This document shows, piece after piece, positions 1-5,925 of a DNA stretch of 5,925 bases. The notes below the pieces were generated by a model. It was not told the origin of the DNA. It worked only from the letters and a program-made list of their open reading frames with translations, and searched no databases. This DNA is from a bacterium. GTDB lineage: Bacteria > UBA9089 > CG2-30-40-21. The stretch is from positions 1-5,925 of the forward strand of contig JAHIZN010000221.1 of NCBI GenBank assembly GCA_018814245.1. Reading direction: 5' to 3'. Each line of letters starts with the position of its first letter. The first letter of the stretch is position 1. Position numbers and translations under genes: made by a program.

Positions 1-151
1 GAATGCAGACATAGAGACACGATTATCGCCTCTCTACTGCTTTCCTTATCAAAATTAGATATTGTACACAAGTTAAAAAAAAATTACGAGGTGATGTCTT
101 AACAGGAATAGAGACTCATTCTTATGTCGGAGTTTCAGTTGAAATAAATGG
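1..151. other. Flank downstream of mfd, no firm gene
   Basis: This short stretch lies beyond the mfd stop. Two weak readings compete. On the plus strand, frame 1 is open from the window edge to a TAA at 100-102 (33 residues, ending NYEVMS); it could be the tail of a gene convergent with mfd, but I recognise no family. On the minus strand, a GAGG Shine-Dalgarno-like sequence (complement of 29-32) sits 8 nt before a GTG (complement of 18-20), which could start a gene running out of the window in the same direction as mfd. An imperfect palindrome (13-35) overlaps that putative start. A run of nine A (75-83) is present, but there is no hairpin plus T-tract that would convincingly terminate mfd. 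Confidence 0.3.
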
Positions 152-3100
152 TTACATTGCAGCAATTTTCATCAACACCTGCTTTATCAAAGCCATCCCC
201 TTTTCCTCATCCTCCCATTTAAGGATAAGTCGATTGGGATTAGATGGATTGAGCCGTACCCTGCCAGAAAAAAGGCTGACTACATCCACAACCCTTAAGG
301 CAAGCTCTGGCAAGGCAGGCAGGTCAAGACATACATTTCCTTTGTTTGGAGAAATACCTGCAACCTTACGAAACGCAGGTGTTTCTGTATTTTTCATCAT
401 GCATTCTGCATTCTGTTGTTGTGCCTTCACATCCTCAAAGGAAATTGATGAAATTTGAGCATGGGATGCCAGCATACGGATGCTCATCAGGTTCAACAGC
501 CTTTTAACCGGCTGGGGATACTTGCCAAACCTGTCAAGAATTTCTTCCTCAACATCATGAATCTTCTCCTCTGTATTTGATGATGCGAGTTTTCTATATA
601 TGCTGAATCTTTCTTGTGAAGACTGGATATAATCCTCCGGGATATAGGATTCATACGGAAGGGTTATCTTTGTATGCACCTCTTTTTTTATTCTGGTTCC
701 CTTTAATCTGCTCACAGCCTCTTCTAATAGATGGCGATACATCTCAAACCCTATGGCAACCACATTCCCATGTTGTTGTGAGCCAAGGAGATTGCCTGCT
801 CCACGATTTTCAAGATCACGCATGGCAAGATTAAACCCGCTGCCGAGCGTAGAGAATTCCATTATAGCCCTCAATCGATCATAAGCATCTGAAGAGGCTT
901 CCATCCCTGGTTGGTGAAGGAGATAGGCGTATGCCCGATGTTGTGCCCTGCCAATTCTGCCGCGAAGCTGATAGAGTTGTGCCAGTCCAAATCGATTGGC
1001 ATTGTTGATAATAATGGTATTTACATTGGGCATATCCAGCCCGGATTCAATAATGGCTGAGGCAAGCAGGATGTCAAACCTTTTTTCCATAAAATCAAGG
1101 ATAACCTTTTCAAGTTCATGCTCATCCATCTGTCCATGACCAACAATAATCCGTGCTTCAGGTACAATTTTATTTAATTGTTCAAGTATCCAGGGAATAC
1201 TTTTGACCTGATTATGAACAAAAAATACCTGTCCACCCCTGTCCATTTCCCTTAAAACAGCCTTTCTGATTGTCTCTGGACTAAATGGGGTAACAACCGT
1301 CTTGATAGGCAGTCTGCCGAGTGGCGGCGTATGGATAATGCTCATATCCCTGATGCCGCATAATGAGAAATGCAGTGTTCGTGGGATAGGGGTTGCGGTC
1401 AGGGTAAGGACATCGACCAATTCCCGATATGACTTCATCCTTTCCTTGTGTTTTACCCCAAATTTGTGTTCTTCATCAATAATCACCAGCCCTAAGTTTG
1501 CAAAGGAAACATCCTTTTGAAGAAGGCGATGGGTACCAATAACAATATCTACCCTGCCTGCTGCTATCTCAGAAACAATCTCTTTTTGTTCTTTTGGTCC
1601 CTTAAACCTGCTCAACATACGGATATTAATCGGAAATCCGGTAAATCGTTCTACAAAGGTAGAGTAATGTTGAAAGGCAAGGATGGTTGTTGGAACAAGA
1701 ACAGCCACCTGTTTACCATCCATAACCGCCTTAAAGGCAGCACGAATGGCTACCTCTGTCTTTCCATAGCCAACATCCCCGCAAACAAGCCTGTCCATGG
1801 GAACAGGGCTTTCCATATCTTTTTTTATCTCTTCAATGGCTCGAATTTGATCTGGTGTCTCCTCATACACAAACCCTGACTCAAACTCATACTGCCATGT
1901 AGTATCCCCTGAAAAGGCATGTCCATGCAAAGCCTTTCTGGCAGCATAAATTCCTACCAGCTCTCCTGCCATGGACTCAATTGCTTTTTGCACCCTTTCT
2001 CTGGTACGATCCCAGCCCTTATCATGAAGCCTGCATATCTGTGGAGGGGATTCTTTGGAACCAATATACTTGTGAATCAGGCTGAGCTGATCAATTGGGA
2101 CATAGAGCTTATCTTCTTTCGCATACTCAAGAAGCAAAAAGTCACGAATTTTTCCTTCCACTGTGGTTGTTGTTAATCCTATATATCGGCCAATACCATA
2201 ATTGATATGGACAACAAAATCCCCTGTATTTAATTCCATAAAGTTTCCAACAGGAATGCTTTGCGTAAGACGGCTAAACCTTCTTCGATGTAACATGCCG
2301 GATTTTCCAAATATCTCCTTATCGCTCATAATCAATAGTTTAAGCTCAGGGAAATCAAACCCAGAGATGATGGAAGAGACAACCACAAAGATGCCTGATT
2401 CTATTTTTGATGAAAGACCCAACGACCCCTCAAGCCCATGCTCCTTTAGCAATTCCCGCAGCCGTTCTGCCTGACCCTGATAATTGACCGAGAGAACGAT
2501 TGTATATTCTTGCCCTATGTATTCCCTGAGTTTCTGCATCAAAGGCTCGAGCTTGTCGCTGCCAGAGGGGTTCCCTCTAAAGTTGGGTGGCGGGAATGTA
2601 GGGAGGGGATATGATTTGTCTACACGGCTATCTGTATCAAGACAAAGCACCTGCTGTTGCTTCAGAATATCCTCGAGTTTAAGCATTATCTGATCAGGAA
2701 GTGGTCCATTACCCGCCTCTTGATACAGGGATTCTGTTTCTTCCCTTAGCCTCAGATATTCCTGTTTTATCATTGACTCCTCATCAATAATTACGAGACA
2801 ATCATTCGGAAGGTAATCAAATATGCTTGAGGTCTTTTCTGCTATTTCCTGTCTGGGGAATATCTCAATCTCGCTTAAGAAGTCAATGGATCGTTGAGTA
2901 GCAGGATCAAACCGGCGAATGGATTCAATGGTATCGCCAAACAACTCTATTCTTGCTGGATATTCAGAGGATATTGGAAAAACATCTACTATGCCGCCGC
3001 GATGTGAAAAATCCCCTTTTTCTTGGGTCATGACAGCCCTTTCATAACCAATCATCAATAGATCCTCAAGCAGGGTATCCAGGAAAATCGTATTCCCTGT

Positions 3101-3529
3101 TGAAATCTTAATGGTAAGAATATCCCTTGGGCTGGATATACGATAAAGAATCGCTGGTAGCGAGGTAACAAGGATAAGCCTTTCACCCTTAGAGAGCCTG
3201 TTCAGAATAGCAAATCTTTGTCCAATAAGCTCATCAGACGGCGGGTTTTCTTCATATGGAAGTACTTCAAGAGAAGGGAAATAATCCACAGTCAGCGGTG
3301 ATGTGCAAAAGGCTTGCAAATCTTCATGTAATTGCTCAGCATCATGGATTCTTGGGCTGATGATTAATACAGATTTATTCAGCTGCTCCAAAAATCCTGC
3401 AAGCACAAATGCCTTAGATGATCCATGAAGACCAGAGATGCTGACACCTGCTCCGGAGGATAAAGCCTTTTTGATATGCTGATAATTATTCAGATTTTTG
3501 AGTAAAGGTAATAAAGGAGCTAATATCAT
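152..3529 (-). CDS. mfd: Transcription-repair coupling factor Mfd
   Basis: Mfd is the cytoplasmic ATPase that pushes or removes RNA polymerase stalled at DNA lesions and recruits UvrA for nucleotide excision repair. At 1125 residues from this start it is close to the usual full length (E. coli about 1148). Domains in order: a UvrB-like N-terminal module (about 1-200) with the LPYEENPPSD and GDFSHRGGIVDVFP signatures (about 89-98, 172-185); a linker domain (SGFDFPELKL, about 389); the RNA polymerase-interacting CarD-like domain (GDFVVH...GIGRYIGL, 436-452); a RecG-like SF2 translocase with Walker A GDVGYGKTE (584-592), DEEH box (685-688), TATPIPRTL (711-719) and QLRGRIGR (854-861); the TRG motif RDLENRGAGNLLG (904-916); and the C-terminal TRCF regulatory domain (LPYESYIPEDY onward, from about 957). 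All motor motifs look intact. One oddity: the usual His before GIGRY in the CarD-like domain is Tyr444. An ATG at 3562 would add 11 residues, but it lies inside the apparent promoter; MILAPLLPLLK is also a more typical Mfd beginning. No clear Shine-Dalgarno precedes either start. Family assignment is essentially certain; the start is inferred. Confidence 0.97.
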   Translation of the reverse strand: MILAPLLPLLKNLNNYQHIKKALSSGAGVSISGLHGSSKAFVLAGFLEQLNKSVLIISPRIHDAEQLHEDLQAFCTSPLTVDYFPSLEVLPYEENPPSDELIGQRFAILNRLSKGERLILVTSLPAILYRISSPRDILTIKISTGNTIFLDTLLEDLLMIGYERAVMTQEKGDFSHRGGIVDVFPISSEYPARIELFGDTIESIRRFDPATQRSIDFLSEIEIFPRQEIAEKTSSIFDYLPNDCLVIIDEESMIKQEYLRLREETESLYQEAGNGPLPDQIMLKLEDILKQQQVLCLDTDSRVDKSYPLPTFPPPNFRGNPSGSDKLEPLMQKLREYIGQEYTIVLSVNYQGQAERLRELLKEHGLEGSLGLSSKIESGIFVVVSSIISGFDFPELKLLIMSDKEIFGKSGMLHRRRFSRLTQSIPVGNFMELNTGDFVVHINYGIGRYIGLTTTTVEGKIRDFLLLEYAKEDKLYVPIDQLSLIHKYIGSKESPPQICRLHDKGWDRTRERVQKAIESMAGELVGIYAARKALHGHAFSGDTTWQYEFESGFVYEETPDQIRAIEEIKKDMESPVPMDRLVCGDVGYGKTEVAIRAAFKAVMDGKQVAVLVPTTILAFQHYSTFVERFTGFPINIRMLSRFKGPKEQKEIVSEIAAGRVDIVIGTHRLLQKDVSFANLGLVIIDEEHKFGVKHKERMKSYRELVDVLTLTATPIPRTLHFSLCGIRDMSIIHTPPLGRLPIKTVVTPFSPETIRKAVLREMDRGGQVFFVHNQVKSIPWILEQLNKIVPEARIIVGHGQMDEHELEKVILDFMEKRFDILLASAIIESGLDMPNVNTIIINNANRFGLAQLYQLRGRIGRAQHRAYAYLLHQPGMEASSDAYDRLRAIMEFSTLGSGFNLAMRDLENRGAGNLLGSQQHGNVVAIGFEMYRHLLEEAVSRLKGTRIKKEVHTKITLPYESYIPEDYIQSSQERFSIYRKLASSNTEEKIHDVEEEILDRFGKYPQPVKRLLNLMSIRMLASHAQISSISFEDVKAQQQNAECMMKNTETPAFRKVAGISPNKGNVCLDLPALPELALRVVDVVSLFSGRVRLNPSNPNRLILKWEDEEKGMALIKQVLMKIAAM

Positions 3530-3540
3530 TGTGATAAGAA

Positions 3541-3569
3541 ATGATACTACATTAATGACCATTTGTCAA
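3541..3569 (-). promoter_or_regulatory. Sigma70-type promoter of mfd
   Basis: Reading the minus strand, a perfect -35 box TTGACA (complement of 3564-3569) is followed by a 17-nt spacer and a -10 box TATCAT (complement of 3541-3546, five of six matches to consensus). Transcription would start near 3532-3535, only a few bases before the ATG at 3529, so the message would be nearly leaderless. The upstream ATG at 3562 falls in the spacer and could not be translated from this transcript. This is prediction from sequence only. Confidence 0.65.
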
Positions 3570-3605
3570 GGGATAATGCAAGGCAATCGTAATTCTCATT
3601 TTGAC

Positions 3606-3730
3606 ACGCAAAGATCGCAAAGTTTTCGCAGAGTCCGCAGAGATAAGGCTAAAAAAATGAGAAAAATGATGAAAATCTCATCTTTTCTTCCTCTGCGTTC
3701 TTTGCGAATTCTCTGCAGATCTTTGCGAGA
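3606..3730. repeat. Long imperfect palindrome of CGCAAAG/CGCAGAG heptamers
   Basis: The left arm has four heptamers: CGCAAAG at 3607 and 3616, CGCAGAG at 3627 and 3636. The right arm has their complements: CTCTGCG at 3691, CTTTGCG at 3700, CTCTGCA at 3711 and CTTTGCG at 3721. The outermost ten bases pair perfectly (3607-3616 with 3718-3727). The centre holds a further A/T-rich stem (GATGA 3668-3672 with TCATC 3678-3682, extended by GAAAA/TTTTC around a 2-nt bulge). The whole element could fold into one long hairpin, and seven T follow the right arm (3734-3740). It contains no gene and sits between the two divergent promoters. The design resembles dispersed MITE-like or REP-like repeats built on this heptamer in many environmental bacterial genomes; that comparison is from memory. 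It could also affect transcription of either neighbour. Confidence 0.8.
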
Positions 3731-3750
3731 ATCTTTTTTTCCCTAATTAG

Positions 3751-3774
3751 AATTGTTGCAGAGCAAACGCAATT
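3751..3774. promoter_or_regulatory. Small inverted repeat upstream of PLD -35 box
   Basis: AATTG (3751-3755) pairs with CAATT (3770-3774), and the adjoining TTGC (3756-3759) pairs with GCAA (3763-3766), leaving a 3-nt bulge and an AGA loop. It ends 7 bp before the -35 box of the PLD-family gene, a position where regulators often bind. It may equally be a chance structure in A/T-rich DNA. No regulator gene is visible nearby. Confidence 0.25.
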
Positions 3775-3781
3775 TTCCTGC

Positions 3782-3810
3782 TTGACATCTAATCTTACAA
3801 ATGGTATAAT
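3782..3810 (+). promoter_or_regulatory. Consensus sigma70 promoter of PLD-family gene
   Basis: A perfect TTGACA (3782-3787), a 17-nt spacer and a perfect TATAAT (3805-3810) match the housekeeping sigma-factor consensus at all twelve positions with optimal spacing. Transcription should start about 3816-3818. An ATG immediately after the -10 box (3811) would therefore lie upstream of the transcript start, which argues for a downstream start codon. Such a complete match suggests strong basal transcription unless it is repressed. Confidence 0.8.
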
Positions 3811-3873
3811 ATGAAACAGGTAAGTCTTTATAAGGCAATGTACTCCATATATTTAAGTGAGAGCATTCAAGAT

Positions 3874-5433
3874 ATGAAGATTAAAGCAATTATTATTCTG
3901 GGTTGTGTTATGTTTACTATTGCCTCCTACATCCTTCAACCTAATAGACTTGAGCTTTCAGGCACACATGAAGCCCATGCTGTGCCTGTATCTGAAAATG
4001 ATATTCATCTGCTCATCGATTCAACAACATTTGACCCACAATCAGGCAATCGTATTATCTGTCAGAAAAACTTTGATACAGTGCTGGCTCTGATTAAAGG
4101 GGCAAAGAAATGGATATTCGTTGATTTCTTCTTATGGAATCAATGGCAGGGGAGTATTCCGGAAAACCATCGCAAGCTTTCCAAGGAATTAGCCGATGCA
4201 CTTATTCATAAAAAACAAGATTGTCCCAAGATAAATATTCTGGTATTAACCGATCCGATTAACAGAATATATGGAAATGTGGAGCCTGATTTTTTTCACC
4301 GCATGAAAGATGCAGGGATTGGGATTGTTTTTACTGATCTTTCCATGATGAATGACAGTAACCTCATATATAGTCCACCCATAAACATACTTGGTGCTCA
4401 TCTTAAGAAGATTTCATGGATAAACAGGCTGCTGGACAGGGCTTTTCTGCCAAATATTATGGATTTTAATGGTAATCGAATGAGCTTGCGGCAGATGGGA
4501 CGGATGTTCTTTTTTAAGGCAAACCATCGCAAGGTGATCATTGCTGATACTGCTGCTGGTAATTGGCAAATACTGGTAACCAGCCTTAACCCGGCTGATG
4601 GAAGTTCTGCCCATTCAAATTGCGGATTACTTGTTTCCTCCGGGGATATTGCCTTGGCTGCACTTAATACCGAGATTTCCTGTGTTGAATGGTCAGCGAT
4701 TAATCCACACAATTGTCTTGGAGATGCAAAGTACTTGCTTTCTTTGTTCAGAAAAAAAATCTACGACATAAAGCATTCTACTGCCAGAGATGCTGCTGCC
4801 ACACCAAATTCAAAGACAATCGTTCCCACCATTGAATGGCTGACAGAAGGAGCTATCCTGACCCGTATCCTTGACATGTTTGAATCTGCCAACCATGGGG
4901 ATGAAATAAGGATAGCCATCTTTTACCTTTCTGAGAGAAGGGTAATTCAGGCAATTAAATCTGCAGCAAAAAAAGGGGCAAATATCAGGATAATCATGGA
5001 TGCTAACCGCGATGCCTTTGGGCATGTGAAAATAGGAATACCAAATCGTCCTGTAGCTGCTGAATTGCTGAACACAGCAAAAAAGCACAAGCTCAACATA
5101 TCTATCCGTTGGGCAGATACCAGTGGTGAACAATTTCATCATAAGGCTGTTTGTATTGTAAATAAAAACAGTCAAAAGTACCAGTTTATGTGTGGTTCAG
5201 CAAACTGGACAAGACGAAACCTTGCGGATCTTAACCTGGAGGCAAACCTGTTTGTAGATAATGCACCCAAGATAACCTCAGGATTTATTGAATACTTTGA
5301 TCGGGCATGGAATAATAGCGAGGGGCTAAGGTTTACTACAGACTACCATAAGGTTGGCGAGGAGGGGTGGACACTTTTTTGGAAGACCATTGTTTATCGG
5401 TTGCAGGAGGCAACGGGTGCAGGTACATTTTGA
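3874..5433 (+). CDS. Membrane-anchored phospholipase D-like protein
   Basis: This is a two-motif PLD superfamily protein (519 residues from this start) that probably hydrolyses or transfers a phosphodiester; whether its substrate is lipid or nucleic acid cannot be told. MKIK followed by a hydrophobic segment (about 5-21) is a typical uncleaved signal anchor, placing the rest outside the cytoplasm. The first half has DFFLWN (84-89), TDPINRIYG (126-134) and motif 1, His218-x-Lys220-x4-Asp225, followed by Ser237-x-Asn239. The second half has DAFG (380-383), GIPNRPVAAEL (388-398) and motif 2, GEQFHHK with His422-x-Lys424, then GSANWTRRN from Gly441. The Asp expected five residues after Lys424 is Val429; I recall this position being variable in relatives with the GEQ-H-x-K form, so activity is not excluded. 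Longer starts exist at 3811 and 3838: 3811 lies upstream of the predicted transcript start; 3838 is possible but would put 12 extra residues before the anchor. Shine-Dalgarno support is weak (GAG at 3861-3863). It is divergent from mfd with no operon partner visible. It lacks the paired N-terminal membrane helices of ClsA-type cardiolipin synthases. Confidence 0.88.
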   Translation: MKIKAIIILGCVMFTIASYILQPNRLELSGTHEAHAVPVSENDIHLLIDSTTFDPQSGNRIICQKNFDTVLALIKGAKKWIFVDFFLWNQWQGSIPENHRKLSKELADALIHKKQDCPKINILVLTDPINRIYGNVEPDFFHRMKDAGIGIVFTDLSMMNDSNLIYSPPINILGAHLKKISWINRLLDRAFLPNIMDFNGNRMSLRQMGRMFFFKANHRKVIIADTAAGNWQILVTSLNPADGSSAHSNCGLLVSSGDIALAALNTEISCVEWSAINPHNCLGDAKYLLSLFRKKIYDIKHSTARDAAATPNSKTIVPTIEWLTEGAILTRILDMFESANHGDEIRIAIFYLSERRVIQAIKSAAKKGANIRIIMDANRDAFGHVKIGIPNRPVAAELLNTAKKHKLNISIRWADTSGEQFHHKAVCIVNKNSQKYQFMCGSANWTRRNLADLNLEANLFVDNAPKITSGFIEYFDRAWNNSEGLRFTTDYHKVGEEGWTLFWKTIVYRLQEATGAGTF

Positions 5434-5519
5434 GAAAAGGGTCAAGAGTGGTACAAAGACAGCAATTCTCGGTGAACAACATGGGAATGGTGCTTTTTCA
5501 TTCATTGCCTCTGTCAGTG

Positions 5520-5547
5520 GTAGGGGCGAATGGCCGTTCGCCCCTAC
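5520..5547. repeat. 28-bp GC-rich palindrome
   Basis: The left arm GTAGGGGCGAATGG and the right arm CCGTTCGCCCCTAC are complementary at 13 of 14 pairs; the remaining pair (5531 with 5536) is a T-G wobble. It is far more GC-rich than its surroundings, which suggests a transplanted dispersed element rather than locally evolved sequence. It lies 86 bp beyond the PLD-family stop and could stop or stabilise that transcript, but no T-tract follows on the plus strand. From memory, near-identical palindromes recur in intergenic DNA of unrelated environmental bacteria. Confidence 0.8.
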
Positions 5548-5785
5548 TTCATCAGAAAGTGGAAGACTAAAGACATCCATTGCAAAGTATTTCTACACAC
5601 CAGCTGTCATTTGCCATATTCCCTTTGTGGTTCTTTCTCTGCAGGCAAGTGGTGAATTTCCGTTTGCACAGGTTGAAACTGTTTGAGATAGACAGCAGGG
5701 TTTCTCTATTAATCACTGAAAGAATTCGACCTGTGCGGTTGTGGTATTAAGCTACAGGAATACAGCGATAAAATGCAAATTAGCT

Positions 5786-5918
5786 ATCGATTTTCTTAAA
5801 TGTCCTGTAGGGACAACATATCGGTAGAAATAAATATTATCCAAATATAAATGCCGTAGGCATGATATATGAAATTCAATCGGTTTGAAATTATACAGTT
5901 CCTACGGAACTGATTGAT
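5786..5918. repeat. Array of three short hairpins, ~48-bp period
   Basis: Three small hairpins stand at regular spacing: TGTCCTGTAGGGACA (5801-5815), ATGCCGTAGGCAT (5851-5863) and CAGTTCCTACGGAACTG (5896-5912). Their centres are 49 and 47 bp apart. Each has a 3-nt loop, GTA in the first two and its complement TAC in the third, within a CCGTAGG-like core. The outer stems differ in sequence, yet each remains paired. An ATCGAT or ATCGGT word precedes each hairpin (5786, 5820, 5879), and a related ATTGAT (5913) follows the last, so the array may continue past the window. This looks like a REP-type repeat cluster; function and any partner transposase are not visible here. Confidence 0.7.
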
Positions 5919-5925
5919 TTGTTTA

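Larger units (their letters stand above)
5434..5925. other. Non-coding region with repeats, no gene seen
   Basis: I find no credible gene in these 492 bp. Short open frames across 5434-5686 overlap the end of the PLD-family gene or read through the GC-rich palindrome at 5520-5547, have no recognisable domains and no convincing ribosome binding sites. The stretch 5548-5785 shows only a weak inverted pair, GCACAGGTTGAA (5666-5677) against TTCGACCTGTGC (5725-5736), matching at 11 of 12 positions. The right end enters a hairpin array. No tRNA, rRNA or CRISPR pattern was seen. Confidence 0.6.

Noticed and set aside
1517..1879. Plus-strand open frame of 120 codons inside mfd
   Set aside because: It is antisense to the helicase motor region of an intact mfd, with no recognisable domain; a shadow frame. 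The same applies to the other plus-strand frames between 234 and 2693.
3690..3743. Intrinsic terminator (right palindrome arm plus T-tract)
   Set aside because: No plus-strand gene ends upstream, since both neighbours are transcribed away from this site; the T-run is more likely part of the repeat.
3498..3746. Plus-strand open frame of 82 codons across the divergent control region
   Set aside because: It starts inside antisense mfd and runs through the heptamer palindrome; its Arg/Ser-rich translation is just the repeat read as protein.
3874..3906. Lipoprotein signal (ILGC) at the N-terminus of the PLD-family protein
   Set aside because: Only about ten residues precede the Cys and the hydrophobic stretch continues after it, which fits a signal anchor better than a lipobox.
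4398..5175. Minus-strand open frames of 66-121 codons under the PLD-family gene
   Set aside because: They are antisense to conserved PLD motifs, show no domain and no credible start context.
5354..5686. Plus-strand frames of 110 and 67 codons and a minus-strand frame at 5326-5580
   Set aside because: They overlap the 3' end of the PLD-family gene in other frames and owe their length partly to reading through the palindrome at 5520-5547; low-complexity repeat translations such as GANGRSPL are typical of such read-through.
5786..5925. CRISPR array at the right edge
   Set aside because: The units are short hairpins with diverging stems and A/T-rich related spacers, not identical direct repeats with unique spacers.

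Overview
The window holds two well-supported protein genes, transcribed divergently, plus intergenic DNA rich in palindromic repeats. The left 60% is a minus-strand gene for Mfd, the transcription-repair coupling factor (stop at 152, preferred start at 3529). To its right, on the plus strand, is a membrane-anchored phospholipase D (PLD) superfamily protein with two HKD-type motifs (preferred start 3874, stop at 5433). The remaining ~490 bp (5434-5925) shows no credible gene but carries several hairpin-forming repeats.

Layout: 1-151, short flank beyond the mfd stop, with at most the edge of a neighbouring gene; 152-3529, mfd (-); 3530-3873, divergent control region with one sigma70-type promoter per gene and a ~125-bp imperfect palindrome between them; 3874-5433, PLD-family gene (+); 5434-5925, non-coding, with a 28-bp GC-rich palindrome and, at the right edge, three small hairpins whose centres are about 48 bp apart.

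Organism: bacterial, since Mfd is a bacterial protein and both promoters fit the TTGACA-17-TATAAT pattern. Base composition looks moderately AT-rich. An N-terminal signal anchor on the PLD protein and abundant intergenic palindromes fit a Gram-negative-type environmental bacterium with many dispersed repeats. The phylum cannot be fixed from this window.

The two genes have no evident functional link. Mfd is a housekeeping DNA-repair ATPase in the cytoplasm. The PLD protein is predicted to face the periplasm or outside and its substrate is unknown. The most useful observations are that both promoters conflict with the longest-ORF start codons, so both proteins are probably shorter at the N-terminus, and that three structurally distinct repeat families are packed into the non-coding DNA. 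I see no convincing new multi-gene system here.
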